64,000 nucleotides of DNA from Nitrosospira sp. 56-18. Lineage in GTDB: Bacteria > Pseudomonadota > Gammaproteobacteria > Burkholderiales > Nitrosomonadaceae. The notes beneath the pieces are model-generated. The model saw only the letters and a list, made by a program, of their open reading frames with translations. It was not told the DNA's origin and did not search any database. A program made the translations under genes and the position numbers. Shown here one piece after another: positions 27,498 to 37,853 of this stretch. The DNA is taken from the NCBI GenBank assembly GCA_001899235.1, contig MKVR01000018.1, forward strand, positions 1 to 64,000, given 5' to 3'. How positions within the stretch are numbered: position 1 is the stretch's first letter; each line of letters starts with the position of its first letter.

Positions 27498-28679
27498 ATG
27501 AAGATAATCACTGCCGCCGCCCTCGCCCTCGCCATTGCGACTGCCGGCTTTCATGCTCCCGCTTCCGCTTCGGAACATATCGTCCTCAATTATATCGGCC
27601 AGCAAATCGTGCCGAACAAAACGCGCTTCAACGGCACGCTCATCGGCGGCTTGTCTTCGCTCGACTATAATCCGGCAACTGATCGTTATCTTGCAATCAG
27701 CGACGACCGGAGCAATGCGCGCTTTTACGAATTGTCGCTTGATCTTGCCCTGTTCCAGCGTTCCGCCACGCCCGGGATGGATGGGGTGAAATTCCATTCG
27801 GTAACCCTGTTACGGGGACCGGACGGAAACAGCTTCGAAAAAAACGGACTTGACCCCGAAGCGCTGCGATTCGATCGCGCCAGCAACCGCATATACTGGA
27901 GCAGCGAAGGCCGGCGCGGCATTTTTGGCTTCACCAATCCTGCCGTGCGCGTGATGAATCCGGACGGCAGCTACGTGAGCGATTTCCCTGTACCCTCCCG
28001 CTACTTCCCCGACGGATCCAATATGGGAATATTTCCGGGAGACAAAGGGATATACAACAACCTCGCCTTCGAAAGCCTGGCAATCTCGCTGGAGGGGCGC
28101 ACGCTCTACACCGCGACGGAAAATGGCCTAGTACAGGATTCGCCGCCTTCCAGCGTCGTCACCGGTTCGCGCGCGCGCATTCTTTCCTTCGACATTGCCA
28201 GCAGCAGGCCTGCCGAGGAGTATATCTATCCTGTGGGGCCGGTGGTATTCGCACCCTCCTCCCTTGGCGGATTCGCCACCAACGGCCTGACCGATTTTAT
28301 TGCCATCGGCGACCGGCAATTCATCACCATCGAGCGTTCATTCACGCTTGGCGCCCTCACTCCAGGGAGTATCGCCACCGGGTTTACCGTCCGGCTGTTT
28401 TATGCGGACGCACGCCACGCTACCGATGTATCAGGCATGGATTCCATCGCAGGGAGGAATATTCAGCTGGTCAGCAAGACGTTGCTTCTGGATCTTTCCA
28501 AGCTAAAAAATATCGATGGTTCGGCGCTCGCAGCGGGCAATATCGAAGGCATTACGTTTGGCCCGATATTCAATGGCAAGCGGACGATCATCCTGGTAGC
28601 CGACAACAATTTCGCGCCAGCCCAGCTTACCCAGTTCATCGCGCTGGAAATCAGTTCGGGCCTGCCGCCCAATCCCTGA
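27498..28679 (+). CDS. Exported esterase-like/phytase-like domain protein
   Basis: Signal peptide MKIITAAALALAIATAGFHAPASA; SSLDYNPATDRYLAISDDRS; NNLAFESLAIS; MDSIAGRN. Confidence 0.75.
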   Translation: MKIITAAALALAIATAGFHAPASASEHIVLNYIGQQIVPNKTRFNGTLIGGLSSLDYNPATDRYLAISDDRSNARFYELSLDLALFQRSATPGMDGVKFHSVTLLRGPDGNSFEKNGLDPEALRFDRASNRIYWSSEGRRGIFGFTNPAVRVMNPDGSYVSDFPVPSRYFPDGSNMGIFPGDKGIYNNLAFESLAISLEGRTLYTATENGLVQDSPPSSVVTGSRARILSFDIASSRPAEEYIYPVGPVVFAPSSLGGFATNGLTDFIAIGDRQFITIERSFTLGALTPGSIATGFTVRLFYADARHATDVSGMDSIAGRNIQLVSKTLLLDLSKLKNIDGSALAAGNIEGITFGPIFNGKRTIILVADNNFAPAQLTQFIALEISSGLPPNP

Positions 28680-28965
28680 ACCGTAACCGCATCCGTATCA
28701 TTCGGCGCAGCTTCGTGGCGAATGAACCAGGCGGGAATCGGTCAAAGAACAAGCGTGCCGGAAGATGCTGTTGCTATTGATCCAGCCGGAAAATACCATG
28801 GACCTCGTTATTCCGGGCCTGACCCGGAATCCAGCGCCAAGCCGGCAACAAGGCCTGCAAACCTGTGGTTCGCGGGGTGCATGCAGCTAAAATAAGGAAG
28901 GAAGTGAATGCAACAAATGAGGATCCGGGAATGACAAGGCTGCCCGGTCAGCACAGCTTCGGTCC

Positions 28966-29286
28966 ATGAAGAAGCTTTGTTCCGCCGCCAACCTGATGGA
29001 GGCGCATATCCTGCTCGACCTTCTCGCACATGCGAACATCGAAGCGCGGCTATTCAACGAGCACGCTCAGGGTGGCGTGGGCGACATCCCTTTCACGCAT
29101 GCGTATCCGGAAGTCTGGATTGCTCGCGAGGATGACCTGCTGCGGGCGCAGGCCGTAGTACGTGCCTATGAAAAATCGCCTGTAGAGACAGGCGTGGTAT
29201 TTTGCCGCACATGCTCCGAGGAAAACCCGGCTAATTTTCAGCTATGCTGGCGGTGCGGAAGCGGACTCGAAAGCGCTTCCAGGTAA
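28966..29286 (+). CDS. DUF2007-like signal-transducing protein with C-terminal zinc ribbon
   Basis: NLMEAHILLDLLAHANIEARLFNEHAQG; CRTCSEENPANFQLCWRCG. Confidence 0.7.
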   Translation: MKKLCSAANLMEAHILLDLLAHANIEARLFNEHAQGGVGDIPFTHAYPEVWIAREDDLLRAQAVVRAYEKSPVETGVVFCRTCSEENPANFQLCWRCGSGLESASR

Positions 29287-29354
29287 ACGGATAAACGGGT
29301 AAACGCTATCTTGGGGCGATGGCGACAGATATTTACGAGCAGCAATTGATAGCC

Positions 29355-29753
29355 TTATTTCTGCTTCGCACCGGCATCGGCCGTACCGGGAGAATGGCTT
29401 TCCGGCGCCTCCGATTCAATGGAGGTGTCCATCTTTTCTCCCGCGCTCCGTTTATCCGGCTGAGGCAATGATTCCCCGGAAGAATCACTGGGGGTTTTCT
29501 TGCTCTTATCCCCGTTCCTGTCCTTATTGTCCCGAATAGGCTCTGGGGGAAAATCCTCGGCCGGCGTGTACCTTTGACCGTACGTTATATTGCCCTGGTC
29601 AGACGGAAACTCTCCCGCGGGCGCACCTCCTTGTCCCATGCCGCCAACCTGGCCGGGTCCGGGAATCTGCGCACCCGTGGAACTCATCAGCCCGCATGCC
29701 GTAAGAGCATACAAACCCGATCGAAGAACAGAAAACACCGAGACAGATTTCAT
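29355..29753 (-). CDS. Hypothetical exported protein
   Basis: MKSVSVFSVLRSGLYALTACGLMSS signal-like; charged tail. Confidence 0.5.
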   Translation of the reverse strand: MKSVSVFSVLRSGLYALTACGLMSSTGAQIPGPGQVGGMGQGGAPAGEFPSDQGNITYGQRYTPAEDFPPEPIRDNKDRNGDKSKKTPSDSSGESLPQPDKRSAGEKMDTSIESEAPESHSPGTADAGAKQK

Positions 29754-30365
29754 CCCATATCCCCTATTTTTGATAATGGTCATGTGGCAGATAATTGCGC
29801 TGACCGCTATAGGAGTCTGTACGCTGGGACACCCATGAATCATTTCTGGATTACTTTTTCCGGTCAGACGGGGCGACATTGCGTTCTGTTTCGCACATTC
29901 ACCATTCCGCTGCTACAAGAGGGAATAGAAGGAGGGAATGAAAAGGGACTAAACCCGGCCATCCTGCTTCCTTAATCCACTCCCATTATGCCCAGTCCGG
30001 CAGCAAGCACAAGGATATATGTACCCCAGAAAACCAGTCCGCTGTTCATGTTTCATCTCCTTGTCGGTAATGTATCGATACTCCCATCGGTAGACGAATT
30101 ACATTGCTGAACTCTCATGCTTCCTCATATTTCCATTTAAGCATGAGGCCAGCCTGGACTAGTTTGCTCCATCATTGTTACACCCGTGCGTTTCTGGGTT
30201 CAAGAATTTACGGGATGGGTCAAGGCGAAAATGACAGCACTAATCAAGCCTTGGAGATCATTTACGTTTCCGTTTCCCTTCGTCAAATTGCCGGTTTGAT
30301 CTTTCCATATTACCGCAGCATATACTGGCATATGCTTTGGAGGCATGGGATTGCTTCTCGAATGC

Positions 30366-30397
30366 AAAAAAAACCCGCCAAAGTGGCGGGTTTGATG
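30366..30397 (-). terminator. Rho-independent terminator for nitrosocyanin gene
   Basis: Reverse strand AAACCCGCCACTTTGGCGGGTTTTTTTT. Confidence 0.85.
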
Positions 30398-30451
30398 GCT
30401 CGCAGGGTGAGGATTTCTCACCGCTGAACCGCTATCCTGCTGCGTGGCTGT

Positions 30452-30865
30452 TTAATCCACTACGTTCAAGGAACCGGGCAAATGAATATTCTTGGGATGG
30501 AGCTGGCACCAGATGGTGAAGGCGCCGGCCTTGTCAGCCTTGAAACTGATGGTCTTGGTCTCTCCTTTCTTGACTACTTCCTTGATTCCATAAGCGTCGA
30601 TGGAAAAACCCTCGCTGATGGGGGATTTGTTCTCAATGGTAATCTTCACGTCGGTCCCCTTCTTGACCGTCAGGGTTTCCGGCTCATTGAGCACATTGAA
30701 AGCACGGATGTTCTTGACTGTCACGCCTTCGACGTTGAGTTCGGGAATATTGGTGTCGTAAGCATTAATCACCACCGTGAATTTTTGTTCGCCTGCCTGG
30801 GCAGCCCCTACCAGCAGCAATCCTGATGCAAGACCCGCTAACAGTGTTTTGGTTATTTTCATCAT
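30452..30865 (-). CDS. ncyA: Nitrosocyanin (red copper protein)
   Basis: [35 protein letters not shown]...[15 protein letters not shown]...[18 protein letters not shown], matches remembered nitrosocyanin of ammonia oxidisers. Confidence 0.93.
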   Translation of the reverse strand: MMKITKTLLAGLASGLLLVGAAQAGEQKFTVVINAYDTNIPELNVEGVTVKNIRAFNVLNEPETLTVKKGTDVKITIENKSPISEGFSIDAYGIKEVVKKGETKTISFKADKAGAFTIWCQLHPKNIHLPGSLNVVD

Positions 30866-31350
30866 TACTCTCCTCTCAAGTTATTGACAATTTAATTAAA
30901 TGGCATTCAGGGACCATTACTCTAGATGGGATGATCGCAGATGTCAATCACGCGTTTCCGTCAAATTCCCGGCTGAGCCAGAGCTCGGTGATTCGATGAA
31001 GCCGGGCTTGATTATATCGGACATATCGGGCAATTCATCGATCCGCATTCCTGCGGATTCTTCTTTTTCATGTGCCGCACACCGGAATGCGCGCGCCATC
31101 CACCTTCCTGACGTCATTGGTTATGGAGCGGGACTGGTTTTAAGAATCCGTGCAGGTAATGCGAAGACAGCAGAAATAGTACCAAGGTCCACTTTTCAAT
31201 AATGCCAAAACCCGTAGGATGAGCATGCGGGCGGATATGACAGAGACCTGCGAGCGGGAAGCGGAACCGCACAATCTAGCCGGATAGATGCGGCAACAAC
31301 GGATCAATTCAAAGAAAGGCTCCGGAAAAAAGGAAAAGGGGAATAGATCG

Positions 31351-31674
31351 ATGAACAAGGATAACGCTTCATTCGCTGCCGGGTTGCTTCTTGCCCTGGC
31401 ACTGGAAATGGCTACGGCCGGGCCGCCTATTCTGATCGACCGTCAGACCGGAAAATATCTCGGCAACCTGAGCAGCAACCCCCATGACCCGGATAGCACC
31501 AGCAACCCTTACGGGAGATATGGCAGCAAATACTCGCCAGACAGCATCAACAACCCCTACGGCCGCTATGGCTCAAAATATTCCCCGGATAGCCCCAACA
31601 ATCCTTATGCTGCCAATCCGCCTGCCATCGTGACCTCGCCTCCGTCAGGAGCCGAAATGCAACCGCCGCAGTGA
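31351..31674 (+). CDS. Small exported protein with NPYGRYGSKYSPDS repeats
   Basis: Signal peptide plus repeats NPYGRYGSKYSPDSIN / NPYGRYGSKYSPDSPN. Confidence 0.65.
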   Translation: MNKDNASFAAGLLLALALEMATAGPPILIDRQTGKYLGNLSSNPHDPDSTSNPYGRYGSKYSPDSINNPYGRYGSKYSPDSPNNPYAANPPAIVTSPPSGAEMQPPQ

Positions 31675-31871
31675 ATTTTGATTGCGACAGTGTCTCGCCC
31701 GCGCGTAACCTGAGGGGTCCGCAAAGCGGAATTGGAGGCCCGGCAATGGCGGCATCCGGCTATCCCGCCGCATACCGTGTACCGGAGCCAAGACATCCAT
31801 ACATCTCACATGACTGATACACTTCCAAGCTGCCTGACAAGAAATCCGCATAATTCCGGGAAGGAGTTAAA

Positions 31872-32420
31872 ATGATCAATGCCAGGCGTAGTTGGCTCTT
31901 GTCAGCAGCATCGGGCCTTGTGCTTGCCACGGCAGCGAGACAACTGTGCGCAACGGACGCAACAATCCCGGGAGATGCGATGGCCGATCATAAACGACTG
32001 CTGCACGAGGCGGTGCGCCTTGCCCAGGACAACCACAAGAAGGGCGGCCGTCCTTTCGGTGCGGTGCTGGCTATCGGCGACAAAGTGGTTGCCACTGGCG
32101 TCAATAACATCATACAGACTCATGACGTCAGCGCGCATGCCGAGATGGAGGCATTGCGAGCGGCTTGCCGTCAGTTGGGACGGCCGGATTTAAAGGGCAG
32201 CGTCGTATATGCCAGCGGCCATCCGTGTCCGATGTGCCTGGCCGCGATGATCATGGCAAAGGTGGATAAAGCTTACTACGCTTTCAGCAACGAGGAAGCA
32301 GCACCCTACGGTTTTTCCAACGCCCCCGTTTACGAGGCCCTGCATCTCCCGCTGCCAACAGCCTTGCCGCTGACACAGCTGGATATCGGGATGGCGCCCG
32401 GACAGCTGTACGGTTCATAG
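31872..32420 (+). CDS. Nucleoside/guanine-type deaminase with N-terminal signal-like segment
   Basis: SAHAEMEAL and HPCPMCLAAM zinc motifs; N-term MINARRSWLLSAASGLVLATAARQLCA. Confidence 0.85.
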   Translation: MINARRSWLLSAASGLVLATAARQLCATDATIPGDAMADHKRLLHEAVRLAQDNHKKGGRPFGAVLAIGDKVVATGVNNIIQTHDVSAHAEMEALRAACRQLGRPDLKGSVVYASGHPCPMCLAAMIMAKVDKAYYAFSNEEAAPYGFSNAPVYEALHLPLPTALPLTQLDIGMAPGQLYGS

Positions 32421-32489
32421 CTGTAAAAACAGCGCTGTGAAGTGCCGTCCCGATTAAGATCGGGAGTGACTTCCTGCCACGGCTTCCTG

Positions 32490-33029
32490 TCAGCAGAGCA
32501 CGATGAGCATGATCAACCCAGGAATGATGCCCAGGATCAACCCGACTACGATGGCGATTACTTCTCCTGTCGAGTAACTGCAGCCGGTCTTGCCCACCTT
32601 CACGCTGGCAGCTTTGTCATTGTCGAGTTTGGCAAGCAGCATGCCGGAAAACTCATCCGCAACCCGGCGGGGTGTGTCGGCAGCTTCGATACGTGAGTAC
32701 ATATCGGTGAGCTGGGCTTCGGCTGAACCCAGGTCATCGCTGAAAGGCGCAATGGAGCGTGCATTCCTGACCGCGTCGATCGCCACGGCCATCGGTGTTA
32801 GTGCGAGGCCATGTGCCTCACTGAGGCTGCCGGCAGCCGCAATCATATTATGCAGGCGAGCGAGTTCCGGATATTGCTCTGACCCAGATGAACACGTAGC
32901 CATGATCAAGCTCGTGCGTTCGGCCGCGGACCAGATACTTGCGGCAGCCGTTCTGGGCAGCGCAAAGACGGCAACCAAGGTTACCGCCAATGTAACCAGC
33001 ATGAGCAAAATCTTCCTGCTTATTATCAT
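32490..33029 (-). CDS. Hypothetical exported/membrane protein
   Basis: N-term signal and C-term hydrophobic segment EVIAIVVGLILGIIPGLIMLIVLC. Confidence 0.55.
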   Translation of the reverse strand: MIISRKILLMLVTLAVTLVAVFALPRTAAASIWSAAERTSLIMATCSSGSEQYPELARLHNMIAAAGSLSEAHGLALTPMAVAIDAVRNARSIAPFSDDLGSAEAQLTDMYSRIEAADTPRRVADEFSGMLLAKLDNDKAASVKVGKTGCSYSTGEVIAIVVGLILGIIPGLIMLIVLC

Positions 33030-33572
33030 GTCATTCCTCCTTTATGGCGCATAAATGTCGAAAGCCATGTGAGAATCAGGTAACGCCAAAGACCTCCCGC
33101 TTGTTCTGAAATCAATGATGAAATAATTCCTCGTGTTTGCATCCCCGCCAGCTTCAAAAAGCTTGGGGGGGATTAGGGGATCTCATCCCTCTTTAGGTCC
33201 GGGTCAAACCATGTATCCCCTGCTTCCGGTGAAGAATGATCAACATCCCATCATGAACCGGCCGCATCAGTATATTGGATACTCGTCTTTCGCAAATCAA
33301 CTATTTTTTGGTGGGTGGCTTCCCAGCATTGATCATTGGTTTTTCTAGCTGATCCCTTTAATGCTCGATGTATCTTCGCCAGTCATGGCTTGGAACCAGC
33401 AGAACGAGAGTCAGCGCATCGTCAAATCAATGATTGCCAAATATGAGCAGGTGAAAAAGTTTCTCCGGTTTTGAAGTCAGGATATGACAAGCGAGAAAAA
33501 CTATGATTATGGCGGAAAAATTCAGAAGGGCGAAAAAACATATGACACTTTCGCTTGTAAGTGCTTGGTTTC

Positions 33573-33587
33573 ATGGAGGCGGGGGTC
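33573..33587 (+). other. attL-like core site ATGGAGGCGGGGGTC
   Basis: Exact 15-bp duplicate of the tRNA-Cys 3' end at 51231-51245. Confidence 0.9.
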
Positions 33588-33821
33588 ACATTCAAACACT
33601 TTATGTAAATAATTGAAAAAAATAGAGAAAAAAGTTAAGTTAAGGAGTACATACCGTAAAAAATACCGTTTACTGAATTAATAATCAATGTGTGTGTGAG
33701 TTTTACTTGGCTGATATTCCGAAATAAGGACAAGGCCATTTAAATCGATTGTAGGGCTTGTGGTGAAGCTTAAGCGGTTTGCTTTGCGTTCAAAAGGAAT
33801 AAAAGCCAGCTCGGGACGGCT

Positions 33822-34352
33822 TTATGGAAGATGGATCTTAGTCAAATCCATAAACATGAGTGAGGAGGTAGTTTCAGTTTTTTCTTCCGTTGTTTCAAAT
33901 AAAGTGAAACCACGGCTTTTATAAAAATCAATTGCTTTAGGTTTTGAGTCAACTACAAGAAAGCGACATCCAATATTATCCATTATCACTTCTTTGGTTA
34001 TCGATATTGAAAATTCAACTAGAGCAATTCCGTATCCCTTTTTCTGGTGGTCTTGGTGAATCGCCAGCCGCGCAATCTTAACGCACGGATAAGCTTTGTA
34101 TTCATACCCTGGAACAGCATGGCCGTTGCTGGGGTCAATATCGATATGACTGCATATTAGAGATATATAACCTAGAACAACAGGATGAGATTGATTCTCT
34201 TCTACCAATACCCAAGTTTTTGTTAGATTTTCTGCATGATATTTCTTGGCATCTTTTTTTAGGAATTTTTTTAATAATTTAAAATCCTCGTGTCCAAGAC
34301 GAAACCGGGTGACAATATCGCCCGGTTCCAGTTTCCTCAATATCACGCTCAA
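33822..34352 (-). CDS. GNAT acetyltransferase, toxin-like (TacT-type TA)
   Basis: VKIARLAIHQDHQKKGYGIALVEFS; follows a small upstream gene. Confidence 0.7.
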   Translation of the reverse strand: MSVILRKLEPGDIVTRFRLGHEDFKLLKKFLKKDAKKYHAENLTKTWVLVEENQSHPVVLGYISLICSHIDIDPSNGHAVPGYEYKAYPCVKIARLAIHQDHQKKGYGIALVEFSISITKEVIMDNIGCRFLVVDSKPKAIDFYKSRGFTLFETTEEKTETTSSLMFMDLTKIHLP

Positions 34353-34357
34353 AAATA

Positions 34358-34543
34358 CTACCTTGATTTTGCATTGATTTTTACAAATCCGTTCCTATTG
34401 TATTCCTGAAGAAGCTTGTGGCCGTTAGCCAATGATTGGCTTGCCTCTTTTTTTGGGCGTCCATATTTAACTTGATTCTTAAATCTTTTCGCGTCCTCAT
34501 CAGTTAGCCGTACTCCACCAAAAATCGATGTATGCACCGACAT
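34358..34543 (-). CDS. Small putative antitoxin
   Basis: 61-aa basic ORF immediately upstream of GNAT gene. Confidence 0.55.
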   Translation of the reverse strand: MSVHTSIFGGVRLTDEDAKRFKNQVKYGRPKKEASQSLANGHKLLQEYNRNGFVKINAKSR

Positions 34544-34810
34544 ATCGCTACCTCCAGATTAATTTATTATTAGCCAGAACAACAAGGCGCTACACACGCC
34601 CATGAAATTGATGTCTTTAATTTATTGTTTTTATTTCTGAGTAAGTTGTTGCAGAAAAAGCTTATTTAGCCTCTTGACTTAAAAAAATGCGTTTGCGCAT
34701 AATTTTGATGGATTGTAGTAGGTAAAGTTCAAGGCGTCTATACAACTTTGGTATTAATTCTCAGGCACTGCGGTATGTAACGACACTATGCGGCTTCCCC
34801 AAAAAGAGGA

Positions 34811-34876
34811 AAACCCCAGGGGCTGGCCCACTAGGGTTTTATCTCTGCCAGCCGCGTAGCTAGGAAGGGAAGTGCG
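34811..34876 (+). other. Structured element copy 1: hairpin followed by GCCAGCCGCGTA...GGAAG
   Basis: AAACCCCAGGGGCTGGCCCACTAGGGTTTTAT..GCCAGCCGCGTAGCTAGGAAGG; similar layout at 44103. Confidence 0.5.
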
Positions 34877-34982
34877 CATGTCAAGACCTCTTCAGAGAAA
34901 GGAGGTTGATCCAATGATTCGGCTTTGCTTATGGAATAGCCTGCTTCCACCGACATTGGGTCATTGATCTTGTTGAGCTATA

Positions 34983-35555
34983 GTGAGGGGAGCGGAGAAC
35001 AATATGGAAAATACCAATAAAAGTAAGTTTGAGCTGACGGTAGAGCTCGTTAAGGCTCTTGCGTGGCCTAGTGTCGTTGTAATTCTACTCTTTGCATTTT
35101 GGGCGCCCTTAGAAAATACTATCAATATCTTGCCTCAGTTAATTGACCGCTCAGACACTATTACAATCGGAAGCGTTGCGATCAAGGTTGGGCGCAAGTT
35201 GAGCGGCCACATAACGCCAGAGGTTAAAAAAGCGCTCAAAAATATAAGCGATAACGGAATTGAACGCTTGCTTGACTTCGAAGAGGATCAGCAAAAGGAA
35301 TACGGGAAGGACCACAAACCTTCCGCGCCTACTTACGAATTAATAAAGCTAAAGCTGCTCATCAGTGAAAAAAAATCTAATACGAACGACGATGAGTTTT
35401 ATGTGTATATGTCTCCTACCGGTATAGAGACGAGAAAGGCCTTACTTTTAGTTATTGCTGAATTCGTCTATCAACTTAAACACGGAAATATAAAGGAATC
35501 GGACTGTAGCGAACAGCAGAAATCCGCCGAAGTTGGGAAGCTTTGCCCTAGCTAA
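34983..35555 (+). CDS. Hypothetical membrane protein
   Basis: N-term TM ALAWPSVVVILLFAFWAPL, followed by a terminator. Confidence 0.6.
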   Translation: MRGAENNMENTNKSKFELTVELVKALAWPSVVVILLFAFWAPLENTINILPQLIDRSDTITIGSVAIKVGRKLSGHITPEVKKALKNISDNGIERLLDFEEDQQKEYGKDHKPSAPTYELIKLKLLISEKKSNTNDDEFYVYMSPTGIETRKALLLVIAEFVYQLKHGNIKESDCSEQQKSAEVGKLCPS

Positions 35556-35563
35556 GATAGAAA

Positions 35564-35592
35564 ATAAAAACCCTCCGGAGCGGGTTTGGGAG
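35564..35592 (+). terminator. Terminator-like hairpin
   Basis: AAAAACCCTCCGGAGCGGGTTTGGGAGTTT. Confidence 0.5.
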
Positions 35593-35609
35593 TTTCACTT
35601 ATTTTTAAA

Positions 35610-36569
35610 TCAGTTTGCTTCCGGCGAGGGCAGAACAGCTGTCGCATATGCAGATATTGCTAATTGAGCAAATGAGGCAGGCAAGGCTTTCTTTCTCACT
35701 GCCCCAGTTACATAGTTCGAGAATTTGCCTTCTCCTATATATACTTCTCGAAACCATCGCCTAAATTCTCCCAAAGCGGACTCTGGATAACACCATGGTT
35801 GTTGAGGATTAGATGCGGCCTGAGGAAAATACTCCGGGTAGTTGTGCTCAAATTTAACCCTTTTTCCCCACTTCGAATCTAAATCATTACTACTCCAATA
35901 ATTTCCCCAGCTTATGCCAACGCTAATGTCAGGCACAAAACTGGAATCAATGTGTACTCCATTTTGTCCCAAGTGGACTATCATGTCGGCTATTTCCTTG
36001 AAGATTCCAAAGTATCCGGCAGGAAGCGCAGAGAATGTAAGAGATACGCGATCATGAAAAATTCTCCAGTGCTCGGGTATCTGATGACTCGGATCATAGC
36101 CAACCTCCTTATAGATGAGGTCATGGAGTCCTTTCCCGGCTAATAGGCGGTAATTTTGTCGCGCTTGGTCAGGGTTCTGCAACTGCGCATCTAAGGCACA
36201 ATACTCCAGGACTGCCAAACAAACATTCTCTGGCCACGCAAAACCCACTGCTCCATCGATCATCAATGGGCCTATAACAGGAGTTTCATACGCAAGGCCG
36301 CGCGAATTCAGAATTTCTTTTATTTTTCTTATTCGAGGTTTATGCGGACTACCATTCCAGTCAGCCAATATTTCAGACATTGCAGAACTACTTACACCGC
36401 AGAGCCTAGCCAGTCCTCTGCCAGACAGGAAAGCCGTTCCATCCGATAACACTCCCATGTCGATACCGTCGCGTTTCACTTGCTTCTCGACTCGCAAGTC
36501 CATGTGGAGCTGTTTCGGGGTGTTCGGCAAAACCGATGTTTCGTTAATCAATTTCTTGTTTTCATTCAT
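35610..36569 (-). CDS. Prophage protein with N-terminal HTH-like segment; large uncharacterised C-terminal domain
   Basis: SGRGLARLCGVSSSAMSEILADW; intact 319-aa ORF. Confidence 0.6.
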   Translation of the reverse strand: MNENKKLINETSVLPNTPKQLHMDLRVEKQVKRDGIDMGVLSDGTAFLSGRGLARLCGVSSSAMSEILADWNGSPHKPRIRKIKEILNSRGLAYETPVIGPLMIDGAVGFAWPENVCLAVLEYCALDAQLQNPDQARQNYRLLAGKGLHDLIYKEVGYDPSHQIPEHWRIFHDRVSLTFSALPAGYFGIFKEIADMIVHLGQNGVHIDSSFVPDISVGISWGNYWSSNDLDSKWGKRVKFEHNYPEYFPQAASNPQQPWCYPESALGEFRRWFREVYIGEGKFSNYVTGAVRKKALPASFAQLAISAYATAVLPSPEAN

Positions 36570-36662
36570 ATTTCACCCGTTCGGCAATTAATGATTTATT
36601 GGCGCCCTGTTCTGACCAATAACGGCATGATCGAGCTTTACTTTACCCCCGCTTCACTCCCT

Positions 36663-37127
36663 TTACCCTCTCAAACTCAGATACTTGCGAAATTTTTCTC
36701 TTGCTATATCAACCTGATTGGAAAACCAGAGCTGCTCATCTAGCATTTCTGCCACGTGGATCTGGAGATCATAATCTGGCGGAGCATTTCCACGGGCGAA
36801 GATTTCTTCATTATTCAAAAGAAGGCGGAGATTTACTCCGCGACGGTGAATCTCATAAATATAAGTTGGAATATCGGTATCAAATAGAAATTCTGCTTGG
36901 GATGCGGACGATTCGAAATCGGAAAGCTCATCACCGGTTAGACTTAATCCGTCCGCACCCTTCTGAATAATCTTCTTTACCACCTCATAAATGTGAATTC
37001 TCCTATCGTATAAATCTAATTTTAACTTTTGCTGATTGATTTTCCATTGTAGAACCGAAACTCCGACTGCAGCACCTCCAATAATCACAGTAGATAAGGC
37101 ACTCCAAATGCTATTGCAGTCACTCAT
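36663..37127 (-). CDS. Hypothetical membrane-anchored protein
   Basis: N-term TM; overlaps next ORF by 4 bp. Confidence 0.5.
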   Translation of the reverse strand: MSDCNSIWSALSTVIIGGAAVGVSVLQWKINQQKLKLDLYDRRIHIYEVVKKIIQKGADGLSLTGDELSDFESSASQAEFLFDTDIPTYIYEIHRRGVNLRLLLNNEEIFARGNAPPDYDLQIHVAEMLDEQLWFSNQVDIAREKFRKYLSLRG

Positions 37128-37828
37128 TGGATCGGCGCAAGCAAATGCTTCCCGTTTTTGTACTGCTCATACCGGTTCACTGCGCGATCAACCCGCCACC
37201 ACATGAACGCTTCTGTCGGGAGTGAGCTGGCCTGAGCGATATGCGCTGCTTCTTCCACTGGCGTTTCAGGGTCCATCCATATCCTTGCATCCTCTGGCTC
37301 TAGCACCACTGGCCTGCGGTCATGAACATCAACCATTCCCCCTTCGGCATCAGCGGTCACAATCACCACGCCTGTTTCTACCGTTTGATGCGGCATGTAG
37401 TGATTCCACTCTATCCAGTTTGTTAGTGCCGCCATGAAAACAGGTTCATCCACAATGCGGGTAATAAACCACGGCTGCTTCTTGCCATTCTCAACCGTCC
37501 ACTCATACCAGCCTTCAGAGGGAACTATCACTCGGCCTGAGCGAAACATGTGCCTAAAATAACGCCCGGTAAGAGCCTTCTCGATTCGCGCATTTATCCA
37601 AGGTTTCCTCTTCTCTTCGATTTCCTTCGGCGTGCAGTATCCCCATCGCAAATCTGTCACTCTCGGACGCGAGCCACGCATATCCATTATCCGAATGGGC
37701 GCACCGGGACAGATGTTGTACTGGGGTATCGAATCGCCGCCAACCCATGCTGGCGCGTAGCTGACGTCCCATCCAATCTTTCGGGCGTAGTTTTTCCTGA
37801 AATCAGTTTGGATGATGCGGCCACACAT
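37124..37828 (-). CDS. SRAP-domain protein (YedK/HMCES family)
   Basis: MCGRI N-terminal catalytic Cys2; INARIEKAL; RVIVPSEGWYEW; VDVHDRRPVVL. Confidence 0.93.
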   Translation of the reverse strand: MCGRIIQTDFRKNYARKIGWDVSYAPAWVGGDSIPQYNICPGAPIRIMDMRGSRPRVTDLRWGYCTPKEIEEKRKPWINARIEKALTGRYFRHMFRSGRVIVPSEGWYEWTVENGKKQPWFITRIVDEPVFMAALTNWIEWNHYMPHQTVETGVVIVTADAEGGMVDVHDRRPVVLEPEDARIWMDPETPVEEAAHIAQASSLPTEAFMWWRVDRAVNRYEQYKNGKHLLAPIQ

Positions 37829-37853
37829 CGTCTAGAAGGGGGTCGTCATATCG

